Positions 9,700 through 17,123 of a stretch of 64,000 bases of DNA are shown piece after piece. The position numbers and the translations under genes were made by a program. The number at the start of each line of letters is the position of its first letter. Positions within the stretch are counted from its first letter, which is position 1. The stretch spans positions 1 to 64,000 of the forward strand of contig NZ_FNRL01000026.1 of assembly GCF_900107795.1 (NCBI RefSeq). Direction: 5' to 3'. Below the pieces are notes generated by a model. That model was not told the origin of the DNA. It saw only the letters and a program-made list of their open reading frames with translations, and made no database searches. This stretch comes from Chitinophaga terrae (ex Kim and Jung 2007) (GTDB lineage: Bacteria; Bacteroidota; Bacteroidia; Chitinophagales; Chitinophagaceae).

Positions 9700-9885
9700 T
9701 ACCCCCATCACGACTACCGATTGCGTGTAACCGCATGGGGGTGCAGGATCTTCCACGACTTACTCGATCTGCACTTCAAACTTACGGAGCTCTATCACCT
9801 TTACCGCAGCCGGACGACCTATCTGGAACAAGTGCGCAATGGCTTTATCAAAGACGATTACGGACGGTTCGGTGATCTCTTATAA
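9700..9885 (+). pseudogene. Truncated coding remnant, family unknown
   Basis: A stop-to-stop stretch of 61 codons reads like the C-terminal end of a real protein: it includes FHDLLDLHFKLTELYHLY and ends NGFIKDDYGRFGDLL before TAA at 9883-9885. There is no start codon and the frame is closed upstream by a TAA at 9697-9699. It has normal amino-acid composition and higher G+C than its flanks. I do not recognise the family. It is probably a leftover from an earlier mobile-element insertion or deletion. Confidence 0.35.
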
Positions 9886-10060
9886 TATTATACCGTCAAC
9901 ACCGATTTTCCCTAAAAACGTCCGGCAAAGAAAGCCGGGCGCAAGGTGAGCGGAATAATATATCAAGAAATTCGGGAACAGTTTTGCCATTTATGGAGTA
10001 GAAATGATAGATTTAGTTAAATTAGCATTATTCTAAACCAATTACTTATCCCATAAACTC

Positions 10061-11800
10061 ATGAGCTACATTCCCAAAACCATCAGCGAAGTTGTAACTG
10101 AATACCTTAACAACAACACATTCCTGCCGGCTATACAAAGAGAATACGTTTGGAACACACCAGCTATTGAAAAATTGTTTGATTCCATAATGGGCGACTA
10201 TCCAATCAGCACCTTCCTGTTTTGGAAAATAAGAGAAGAAAATAAAAACCAATGGACAGCCTATGAGTTTATTAGAGATTTCGATGGAGAAAAACCTCAT
10301 AATAAAGAGGCGAACCTCGCTGGTGTTAACCAAGACATCATTTTGGTGTTGGATGGTCAACAGCGCTTAACTTCACTTTTTATTGGTTTGAAAGGATCAT
10401 ACAGGTTCTTTTATTACAAATGGCATAAGACCAGGTTGTATTTCAATCTTCTTACGCCCGAAGTTGAACCTGAAAATCCCGAAGAACTTACGTATGATTT
10501 TAAATTTCGCACAGACAAATTACCCGATCCAAGAAATCCAAAACCTCAATACTGGTATTTAGTAGGTGATATTCTTAATCATGTCGATGCTGAAGATGCC
10601 AAGAAAAGTATTAAGGGCGACCTGGCTAATTTCACCGAGGAGCAAAGGGATACTGCAAACACGCATATTGGTCGCTTACATTCCCGCATTCATACCCTAC
10701 GTCTATTGAACTACTATGAAGAAAAGTCGCAGAGTTATAATAAAGTTGTAGAAGCATTCATTCGCGCCAACACAGGCGGAGTGAAATTAGGATATAGCGA
10801 CATTCTGTTATCGACCGCTACGGCGAAATGGAACACACTAAACGCAAGGGAAGAAATACATGAATTTACTGATGATATTAATAAGATCGGGAACGGCTAT
10901 TCTTTTGAAAAGGACTTTGTACTGAAAGGTTGTCTTTATTTGACGGACAATCTTCCGATTCAATATAAGGTAGAGAATTTTACTCGTACAAATCTGGAAA
11001 AAATTGAAAACAATTGGGAGGTAACAAAAAGTTCTATTGAAAAAGCCATAAAACTTGTTTCAAAATTTGGCTTCAACGATAAGAATCTTGTTTCTAAAGG
11101 TGCTTTACTACCCATTGCGCTATATATTCAGCTTCTTAACAAGCGAAACTTTGTTGAATCCACGGCTAGTGCAGATGTACTAAATCAACTATCAATTCAG
11201 CGGTGGCTTACTGTGGCTTTGTTGAAAAATGCTTTTGGTGGATCATCAGATAGGACTTTAAAATTAGTGCAAGACGTTATAAAAGGTCAGCAGGGATTAA
11301 CAAAGTTTCCTTTTGATGAAATAAATAAACGATTGAATATCGATGCTTCATTTAACGAAATAGAGATTGAGCAATTACTTAGTGTTAGTTACAGTACAAA
11401 GTACAGCTATCTACTATTATCGTTACTATATCCAAACCGCGATTGGAAGGATAACAAGTATCATGAAGATCACATATACCCGAAGTCTGAGTTTACTACT
11501 GCTAAACTTAAACAACGTGGGTATGATGAAGCCACTATCAAAGAGTATCAACGGCACTATAACACACTCGCCAATCTACAACTGCTAACAGATAAGGAAA
11601 ATATCGAGAAAAAAGCCGCGGACTTTGATAAATGGATCGCCAGCCGCGACGAGAACTTTAAGATTCGACACACGATTCCAGACCTAAGTTCTTACAATTT
11701 TGATAGTTTTTTGGAATTTATCAATCATCGAAGCGGGCTTATAAAAGGGATGTTGAAACAAATCGTTATGGAAATGGATACGGTGGAAGAAGTGGCTTGA
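10061..11800 (+). CDS. DUF262/HNH nuclease, GmrSD-like (probable phage defence)
   Basis: A 579-aa protein. The N-terminal DUF262 domain carries the ParB-like motif D98-G-Q-Q-R102 followed by LTSL, the nucleotide-dependent part in GmrS-type proteins. The C-terminal part resembles DUF1524, an HNH-like nuclease, with H468-E-D470-H471-I-Y-P-K and a downstream NTLANLQLL. The whole plan is that of single-chain GmrSD type IV restriction enzymes, which cut phage DNA with modified bases; the function here is inferred from family. It stands alone, with no methylase or partner gene, between a decayed fragment and an integrase, which is typical of small defence cargo. The ATG at 10061 is preceded by a long non-coding stretch. 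A hairpin terminator follows. Confidence 0.85.
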   Translation: MSYIPKTISEVVTEYLNNNTFLPAIQREYVWNTPAIEKLFDSIMGDYPISTFLFWKIREENKNQWTAYEFIRDFDGEKPHNKEANLAGVNQDIILVLDGQQRLTSLFIGLKGSYRFFYYKWHKTRLYFNLLTPEVEPENPEELTYDFKFRTDKLPDPRNPKPQYWYLVGDILNHVDAEDAKKSIKGDLANFTEEQRDTANTHIGRLHSRIHTLRLLNYYEEKSQSYNKVVEAFIRANTGGVKLGYSDILLSTATAKWNTLNAREEIHEFTDDINKIGNGYSFEKDFVLKGCLYLTDNLPIQYKVENFTRTNLEKIENNWEVTKSSIEKAIKLVSKFGFNDKNLVSKGALLPIALYIQLLNKRNFVESTASADVLNQLSIQRWLTVALLKNAFGGSSDRTLKLVQDVIKGQQGLTKFPFDEINKRLNIDASFNEIEIEQLLSVSYSTKYSYLLLSLLYPNRDWKDNKYHEDHIYPKSEFTTAKLKQRGYDEATIKEYQRHYNTLANLQLLTDKENIEKKAADFDKWIASRDENFKIRHTIPDLSSYNFDSFLEFINHRSGLIKGMLKQIVMEMDTVEEVA

Positions 11801-11836
11801 CAATCGCCGTTAAGACAAATGACTTTGATAAGAGTA

Positions 11837-11859
11837 ACGCCCGGTTGTTAACCGGGCGT
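11837..11859. terminator. Bidirectional hairpin between nuclease and integrase
   Basis: ACGCCCGGTT (11837-11846) pairs perfectly with AACCGGGCGT (11850-11859) around a 3-base loop. It lies between the convergent stops at 11800 and 11864, so it can serve both genes. Confidence 0.75.
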
Positions 11860-11863
11860 CCTG

Positions 11864-12991
11864 TTATATATTTAAAAAATATGGGAGTAACTCCGGCGTA
11901 GGTAGTTGTGCAATAGTGCCCTGCTGATCTTTTGGCCGATGCCGTTTGTAGGTTTTCTGTACCTGCACGGTTGTGGCATGCCCAAGTAGGTAGGCAATGG
12001 TCACATCATCTACTAACCTGTCCTGCAAGAGTATGGAGAAACTTAATCTTGCACATGACCAGGTGATATGTTTGTTGATAGCGGTAGCGCTTACCCATTG
12101 AAGGAGTAATTTGTTAGCGCCATCAGCACTCGGTAAACTAAATACCAACTGCGCATTTATATCCGTGCCTTCCGCAAAAGTGGCTTCCAAAATTCGCTTG
12201 CGTTTCTCCAAAATCATCCTGGCAATAGGATGGAGTGTTAAAGTTACCGGCAACCCTGTTTTTGCTTGTATGATCCGGGTAGTAAGAACAGCACCTTTAA
12301 TTTGCTGCCAGCAAAGCTGGCTTACATCCACCCAGCGCAAACCGGTGTAACAGCAGAAAATAAAGGCTTCCTGTATCTCCCTGTTATGAAATGGTGTATT
12401 AAGCAATTCCAGATATTCTTCAACTTCCAGGAAGTCCTTTAATTTACTGCTGGGATTAGATTTTGCGCTCACTTTTTCTGTAGGATTTTGCCGATAATAA
12501 CCGTCAGCAGTAGCCGCAGCCAGTACCCACTTAAACCGCGTATAATAATCCGATGGCGTTTCACCAGTATATTTATCCAACAGGTAGCGGCGAAACGACT
12601 TACAAAGATTCTCGTTTACTTCTATAGGTGCTACATAATCTTTGCCCATAAATTTTTTAAACTGTGTCAGGCTACACTGCAAATGCCGGTTGCCTTTGCG
12701 CTTATGTGCCTTTACATATTCCTCGTAGTAATCGAGAAAATTTGCCTTGAATTTATGCGGCGGGATAAAGCCGGTACCTACGGCCTGGCTTTCGATGATT
12801 AACTGGCTTTTCTTTAATTCAATGAGCGAAAGGGCTTGTTTGTTATGGTTTTTTTCGGTCTGATCTTTTGGTTTGGTATAAACGAAAATGCCCGTTGAAG
12901 GTCGTTGACCCTTGCCTCTGCCAAAATCATAATAGAAAACGATCTTATCGCCTTTCTTTGTCTTCCTCTCTAAGAAATTCATATTGCACAC
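11864..12991 (-). CDS. Tyrosine recombinase (phage-type integrase)
   Basis: A 375-aa site-specific recombinase of the Bacteroidota integrase type. An N-terminal arm-binding region (about 1-80) precedes a SAM-like core-binding domain (about 85-180) and the catalytic domain (about 185-360). Catalytic residues visible: R219 in TGLRW, K244, R315, H338 in LLGH and nucleophile Y348. The usual first histidine of the HxxR box is a serine (S312-C-A-R315), which is odd. The start may be the ATG at 12982 instead of 12991. The gene sits about 360 bp from the 3' end of a tRNA-Leu gene, with repeated TGTGTCA motifs between them, so it is probably the integrase that placed this island. Confidence 0.93.
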   Translation of the reverse strand: MCNMNFLERKTKKGDKIVFYYDFGRGKGQRPSTGIFVYTKPKDQTEKNHNKQALSLIELKKSQLIIESQAVGTGFIPPHKFKANFLDYYEEYVKAHKRKGNRHLQCSLTQFKKFMGKDYVAPIEVNENLCKSFRRYLLDKYTGETPSDYYTRFKWVLAAATADGYYRQNPTEKVSAKSNPSSKLKDFLEVEEYLELLNTPFHNREIQEAFIFCCYTGLRWVDVSQLCWQQIKGAVLTTRIIQAKTGLPVTLTLHPIARMILEKRKRILEATFAEGTDINAQLVFSLPSADGANKLLLQWVSATAINKHITWSCARLSFSILLQDRLVDDVTIAYLLGHATTVQVQKTYKRHRPKDQQGTIAQLPTPELLPYFLNI

Positions 12992-13137
12992 ATTTTAAAG
13001 GTGATGCAATTCCGGCACAATGATGATGCCGTGCCGGCTTTCAAATCAGCGCTGGTAGCGCAATCGGAAGTGATAGGGAGAAAGGCTGCGTAAGATTTAT
13101 TTTCGTACACAACTGCCGGTCTGTCAGAAATTTTTGG

Positions 13138-13258
13138 TGTGTCACAAACGCGGAAAAAGTGTCTTATTTGGGTGTCATAAAAAGCACAAACGTGCCGGTC
13201 TTGTTCTCCCACCCGCACACGAATTTGGTGTGTCATTTTGTGTGTCAATTTTGTGTCA
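13138..13258 (+). repeat. TGTGTCA direct repeats, candidate integrase arm sites
   Basis: TGTGTCA occurs at 13138-13144, 13229-13235, 13241-13247 and 13252-13258, with a variant GGTGTCA at 13171-13177. The last three are in register about one helical turn apart (12 and 11 bp), each preceded by T-rich sequence. Such clusters beside an integrase gene are the usual form of arm-type binding sites. Confidence 0.6.
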
Positions 13259-13312
13259 ACGATAGTGGGAGAAAGCGGAGGAAATGCGGGGAAAACGGAA
13301 TTGACTGAAAAT

Positions 13313-13347
13313 AAAAAAGGTTGTAAATCAATGACTTACAACCTTTT
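13313..13347 (-). terminator. Terminator of tRNA-Leu
   Basis: On the minus strand AAAAGGTTGTAA and its complement form a perfect 12-bp stem (13315-13326 with 13336-13347), followed by a T-rich run. It begins 4 bases beyond the mature 3' end of the tRNA. Confidence 0.8.
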
Positions 13348-13351
13348 GACG

Positions 13352-13435
13352 TGCCCAGAACTGGATTCGAACCAGCACACCCTTGCAGGCGCTGCGACCT
13401 GAACACAGTGCGTCTACCAATTTCGCCATCTGGGC
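13352..13435 (-). tRNA. tRNA-Leu, anticodon CAG
   Basis: The 84-nt molecule folds as a class II tRNA. The acceptor stem pairs GCCCAGA with TCTGGGC, and the discriminator is A. The anticodon arm is CTGTG-TTCAGGT-CGCAG, giving CAG for leucine. A variable arm (GCGCCTGCAAGGGTGT region) and a T arm with GGTTCGAATCC follow. No CCA is encoded, as is common in Bacteroidota. Its 3' end faces the integrase gene, making it a likely island insertion site. A near-ideal promoter lies just upstream. Confidence 0.95.
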
Positions 13436-13446
13436 ATTCAGGACCG

Positions 13447-13477
13447 CAAAGATAAGCAGCCTTTCCTTTTTTCCAAA
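13447..13477 (-). promoter_or_regulatory. Bacteroidota-type promoter of tRNA-Leu
   Basis: On the minus strand a TTTG box (13474-13477) and a TATCTTTG box (13447-13454) are 19 bp apart, matching the TTTG / TAnnTTTG consensus. The mature tRNA begins 11 bases downstream. Confidence 0.75.
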
Positions 13478-13491
13478 TTTAATACTGGAAA

Positions 13492-13499
13492 TATTTTTG
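13492..13499 (+). promoter_or_regulatory. Possible -7 box for CorC-like gene
   Basis: TATTTTTG matches TAnnTTTG and lies 50 bp before the start codon at 13550. A good TTTG upstream element is not visible, so the call is tentative. Confidence 0.4.
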
Positions 13500-13549
13500 C
13501 TGTAACCCCTCATAAAACAATACCAATCACCCGTTGTTTTAATTGAATT

Positions 13550-14815
13550 ATGATCTCTGTTATTATTATACTCGTTCTGATCGCCCTGAATTTCTACTTC
13601 TCCATCGCAGAAATAGGCCTGATCTCCGTAGATAAAAACGCTTTGCAGCTAAAGGCTGATGGCGGCGACAGCAAAGCGGCTGAAGTACTTAACCTCGTCA
13701 AAGATCCCGACGAATTCCTCAGCGCCGTGCAGGTAGGCATTACCCTGGTGGGCATACTGGAAGGACTATACGGGGGCGACCTGATGGCTGCCTGGCTGGA
13801 ACCCGTATTCGTACGCTGGGGGCTACACGAATACATAGCTCACCTGATCGCGCTGGTTATAGGCGTTGGCACCATCACCTACCTGACCATCGTATTTGGG
13901 GAACTGATCCCTAAAACAATGGCGCTGGTAAATCCGAACAAGGTGTCTTACCTGATCACTCCTACTATGATCATCTTCTCCAAGATCACCTACCCTTTCA
14001 TCAAGCTGTTAACCGCCAGCACAAAGTTCATACTGGGATTGTTCTCTATTAATGCCATACAGGAAGAGAAACTAACGGAAAACGACCTACGCAGCATGCT
14101 CACTACCGCGTATAAACAGGGATTGATCGATAAAGGAGAATTCACCCTGCATAAAAACCTCTTTGCCAGCTACGACCTGACAGCAGAAAACATTATGACG
14201 CCAGGCAGCATTATTACGTTTGTTACAGAACAAATGAGCCGGGAAGAAATTATTGAAGTGATAAAACATAGCATACACCGGACCTTCCCCGTAGTGAATG
14301 AAAACAGGGAGGTGATCGGCTGCCTGGGAGTTAAAGAATTCTTCCTCTATCCCGACAAGACCATCAGGGAAATGCTGTCCCCTATCTCTTACCTGTCAAC
14401 CAACCAGGGGGTGTATAATATATTCCAGACATTAAGGAAAGAAGGCAGCAACATGGCGGCGGTGATCAATGAATACGGCCAGTGTGAAGGCATTATCACT
14501 TATCATGATATCGTATCCGGCCTGCTGGGAACTTTGCCGGGCTTTAATGCCAATGAAAGGTTCCTGGTAAAACAGGGCGACGGTACCTGGCTCACGTACG
14601 GGTATACCCGTTTAAGTTACCTGAGAGAAAACTTTGCCTTCGAATGGCTGCGCGAATATGAGCTGGAAGATGTGACAGTGGCGGGACTATTGATCGACAG
14701 ACTAAAACACATTCCACAGGCCGGGGAGAAAGTGACACTAAACCAGCTTTCTTTTGAAGTAAAAAAGATGGATCACCACCGGATCGACGAAGTGATCATC
14801 CGGGTTACCGGCTGA
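13550..14815 (+). CDS. HlyC/CorC-family membrane protein (CNNM and CBS domains)
   Basis: A 421-aa inner-membrane protein of the hemolysin-C/CorC (CNNM, DUF21) family, related to magnesium or other cation efflux and its regulation; the name hemolysin is historical. Residues about 1-190 form the CNNM domain with several membrane helices, including the FSIAEIGLISVDKNAL and AVQVGITLVGILEGLYGG signatures. A pair of CBS domains follows (about 205-325, opening with MTPGSIITFV), then the CorC_HlyC domain (about 340-420). Length and order are standard. Its TGA overlaps the TGATCA palindrome that also gives the convergent ABC permease its stop, so the two genes abut with no spacer. Confidence 0.92.
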   Translation: MISVIIILVLIALNFYFSIAEIGLISVDKNALQLKADGGDSKAAEVLNLVKDPDEFLSAVQVGITLVGILEGLYGGDLMAAWLEPVFVRWGLHEYIAHLIALVIGVGTITYLTIVFGELIPKTMALVNPNKVSYLITPTMIIFSKITYPFIKLLTASTKFILGLFSINAIQEEKLTENDLRSMLTTAYKQGLIDKGEFTLHKNLFASYDLTAENIMTPGSIITFVTEQMSREEIIEVIKHSIHRTFPVVNENREVIGCLGVKEFFLYPDKTIREMLSPISYLSTNQGVYNIFQTLRKEGSNMAAVINEYGQCEGIITYHDIVSGLLGTLPGFNANERFLVKQGDGTWLTYGYTRLSYLRENFAFEWLREYELEDVTVAGLLIDRLKHIPQAGEKVTLNQLSFEVKKMDHHRIDEVIIRVTG

Positions 14816-15565
14816 TCACTTATTATCCCATTTAAAGTATTTCACGCCTACTATGATAAAAACCAGGGAATACGCTACAGAAGCGAAAAAGGCATAGGTA
14901 GTTTCCATATTCCAGGTAGCCGGCGCCAACCCTGCTGCCAATACTTTCCTAACAGTTCCGTAAGGCGACCAGGTAGCAAGCAATTCAACCTCTTTGCCTA
15001 AAACGCCAAATTCGCCGAACATGCCTATCATGATAAACGCAAAGTATACCAGGCGGGTAGTGGAGTTCACAGACTCTGGGTTACGGATCAACCCGACAAT
15101 AGCCTGGCCAAGTCCCAGGTATACGCCGCTCCCGATCACCGCCATCAATAGCCCAACGAGATAGCCGGAGGCGGAGATCTCGATATGATCAAAGAAATAG
15201 CCTACAACAAATATCAGTACCGTCATCAATACGATCATCGCTATCTGTACAACCAGGCGGCTGGTCATGATCGTCCAGCCGGCAACCGGGCCAACCCTCA
15301 GGCGCTGGAATATGCCCCTGTCGCGGTCCCGGGCTACGGAGTTGGAGTACCCCATCAACCCGATACTTGTTAACCCGATAGTGATGCAGGAAGAAAGTAC
15401 GAACACCCCGCCCAGTTTAGGAACCAGTCCTTTCCAGGAAACAAGGATCAGCAAAGGAACCAGCAACACCATCCTGAAAGAACGGCGATTACGCCATAAA
15501 GTAGTAAAATCGGCTTGCAGCAGGGCAGATAATATAGCGGAGTTTTTAGGAATATTTGTTTCCAT
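14816..15565 (-). CDS. ABC-2 type transporter permease
   Basis: A 249-aa inner-membrane permease with about six predicted hydrophobic helices. The first follows a basic stretch (TTLWRNRRSFRMVLLVPLL), and the RDRGIFQRLRVGPVAGWTIM loop is characteristic of ABC-2 permeases. It pairs with the ATPase gene 15 bp upstream on the same strand. ABC-2 systems export drugs, peptides, lipids or polysaccharide; the substrate is not shown. It lies downstream of a two-component system and a radical SAM gene, which makes peptide export or self-protection worth considering. Confidence 0.9.
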   Translation of the reverse strand: METNIPKNSAILSALLQADFTTLWRNRRSFRMVLLVPLLILVSWKGLVPKLGGVFVLSSCITIGLTSIGLMGYSNSVARDRDRGIFQRLRVGPVAGWTIMTSRLVVQIAMIVLMTVLIFVVGYFFDHIEISASGYLVGLLMAVIGSGVYLGLGQAIVGLIRNPESVNSTTRLVYFAFIMIGMFGEFGVLGKEVELLATWSPYGTVRKVLAAGLAPATWNMETTYAFFASVAYSLVFIIVGVKYFKWDNK

Positions 15566-15580
15566 TTCAGGCAGTTGATT

Positions 15581-16369
15581 TTATGAACGGATAGCAGAAC
15601 CGGTAAGACCGATGAACACATCTTCGAGGGTAACCTTTCCCTTACGAACCACTTCCAGCACCGCGGGATTGTTAAGGTTACGTTCTATCAGGGCGGCAGG
15701 AGAATCAATAGCAATAATACTTCCGTGGTCGATGATAGCGATACGATCGCAAACCGCTTCCGCTTCTTCCATGCTATGAGTAGTGATAACAACAGCATGC
15801 CCCAGGTCCCTGAACTGCTCGATCCGTTGCCAGAGATACCGCCTCGATTGCGGGTCGAGGCCCGTAGTTGGTTCGTCCAGGAGGATCAGCCTGGGATTAT
15901 GGATAGTGGAGATCAATAAAGAAACCCTTTGCTGCTGGCCGCCAGACAACTGGGCGATCTTCTTCCTGGCTGCATCTGCCAGGTTGATGGATGCGAGTTT
16001 TTCACGGATCTCATCTTCCGTGATGGCCACTCCATAGATCCGGGCATACAGGCGAACGATCTCGGTGATGGTGAGCTCCTGCTGAAAACTGGTTGCCTGC
16101 AACTGCACGCCCATATTGGCGCGGGCATGCAGGGGTTTGGCGGCTATATCGAAACCGCATACGGAAATGGCTCCTGCTGTAGGTTTCAGGAGGCCTTCAA
16201 TGGCGCTCAGGGTGCTGGTTTTACCGGCGCCGTTAGGTCCCAGCAAACCGAATATCTCCCCTCCTGCCACTTCAAACGAAATTCCCCTGACTGCCGTGAA
16301 GGTTCCATACTTTACATTCAGGTGATCCACTTCCAGGATCGGCGCCTGGCGGGTTACTTGATTACTCAT
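15581..16369 (-). CDS. ABC transporter ATP-binding protein
   Basis: A 262-aa ATPase energising the adjacent ABC-2 permease. Walker A is G44-PNGAGKT51, the signature LSGGQQQRV begins at 141, Walker B is LILLDEP at 161-167, and a switch histidine appears in VVITTHSMEEAE. The C-terminal LEDVFIGLTG is typical of DrrA/CcmA-like exporter ATPases. It lies 118 bp downstream of the response regulator gene on the same strand; whether it shares that transcript is not clear. Confidence 0.95.
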   Translation of the reverse strand: MSNQVTRQAPILEVDHLNVKYGTFTAVRGISFEVAGGEIFGLLGPNGAGKTSTLSAIEGLLKPTAGAISVCGFDIAAKPLHARANMGVQLQATSFQQELTITEIVRLYARIYGVAITEDEIREKLASINLADAARKKIAQLSGGQQQRVSLLISTIHNPRLILLDEPTTGLDPQSRRYLWQRIEQFRDLGHAVVITTHSMEEAEAVCDRIAIIDHGSIIAIDSPAALIERNLNNPAVLEVVRKGKVTLEDVFIGLTGSAIRS

Positions 16370-16487
16370 TAAGCTGTTGTTTTAGGCTTGGACCCGAAAA
16401 ATACATCAGGCCGGGGCAGCAATGTAAAACAAAAAGGTAAAAGCCTGAAAAATGACGGCGAAGAGGGGTAGTTTACCGGTTAACTGC

Positions 16488-17123
16488 TTAAAGGGAGATC
16501 AGTTGGCGGCGCAATGCCTCCAATACCATTCCTGTTCTGCTTTGCACGTTCAGCTTATGAAAAAGTGTTTCACGGTACCCGTCCACCGTTCTTTCCGTTA
16601 CGTTCATTTTTGCAGCGATGGCCTTGTAGGTCAGATCGCTGCAGGCGAGGCTAAGGAATTCCCTTTCCCGTTCGGTGAGGATCTGGTTTTGTTCGGTCTG
16701 TATCAGGAGCCTGCGATAGTTGACGTTAGCGGCATCGTTATAGTATGCACCGGTATCGTTAACTTCTCTCAGCGCCTTTTCCAGTTCAGCCGGATGGATG
16801 TCTTTTAACAGGTAAGCGCAGCATCCCGCTTTCAGCATTTCTATGATAGAAGCGTCATTGTCTTTCATTGAAAGCGCTATGACCTTGGTATTGGGATAAA
16901 GGGACAGGATACGTTGGGTGGTGGCGGCGCCGTCTAATACCGGCATATTTACATCTATCAGGATAATATCCGGGGGAATAGGCAGTTCGGTGAGCTTAGC
17001 CAGAAGTTCTTCCCCGTTCACTGCCTCAACGATGATTTGAAAACCTTCAAAACTGTTGATCAGCAAACTTAGGGATTTAAGGAATAGTTGATGGTCGTCT
17101 GCAATGCCAATGGTAATGTTCAT
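16488..17123 (-). CDS. NarL/FixJ-family response regulator
   Basis: A 211-aa two-component regulator. The receiver domain (about 1-120) has the acidic pair D9-D10, the phosphoacceptor D57 in LIDVNMP, and the conserved K in the LLKDIHPAEL stretch. A LuxR-type helix-turn-helix (about 145-211) contains LTEREREFLSLACSDLTYKA. It overlaps the kinase gene by 4 bp (ATGA), so the two are translationally coupled cognate partners. It probably regulates its own operon and perhaps the ABC exporter downstream. Confidence 0.95.
   Translation of the reverse strand: MNITIGIADDHQLFLKSLSLLINSFEGFQIIVEAVNGEELLAKLTELPIPPDIILIDVNMPVLDGAATTQRILSLYPNTKVIALSMKDNDASIIEMLKAGCCAYLLKDIHPAELEKALREVNDTGAYYNDAANVNYRRLLIQTEQNQILTEREREFLSLACSDLTYKAIAAKMNVTERTVDGYRETLFHKLNVQSRTGMVLEALRRQLISL

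Larger units (their letters stand above)
9054..10060. other. Long intergenic region with a coding remnant
   Basis: About 1 kb with no intact gene. The first ~630 bp are very AT-rich and show nothing recognisable apart from the inverted repeat at 9089. From about 9690 the composition becomes richer in G+C and a broken coding fragment appears (listed separately). ACCCCCAT at 9701-9708 pairs with ATGGGGGT at 9735-9742, and CCGGC (9922-9926) with GCCGG (9934-9938). The abrupt change of composition suggests a junction between two acquired pieces. Confidence 0.5.
12992..13351. other. Integrase-to-tRNA spacer with recombination-type repeats
   Basis: No gene is supported here. The stretch holds five exact or near TGTGTCA motifs (13138-13258) and the tRNA terminator hairpin (13313-13347). 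An 89-residue frame on the minus strand only translates the repeats. The attachment core should lie in or near this region, but I could not find its second copy in the window. Confidence 0.6.

Noticed and set aside
9691-9960. Integron attC site or left attachment copy of the island
   Set aside because: The short inverted repeats lack attC core features, and no match to the 3' end of tRNA-Leu was found.
12979-13248. An 89-codon frame on the minus strand upstream of the integrase
   Set aside because: Its beginning only translates the TGTGTCA repeats; composition is not protein-like and it overlaps the integrase start.
13138-13258. Possible CRISPR array
   Set aside because: The repeats are only 7 bp, unevenly placed, without spacers of constant length and without cas genes; recombination sites fit better.
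13328-13513. A 61-codon frame on the minus strand
   Set aside because: It runs through the tRNA-Leu gene, its terminator and its promoter and has no protein-like features.
15929-16372. A 147-codon frame antisense to the ABC ATPase
   Set aside because: It is a shadow of a gene with complete Walker and signature motifs.
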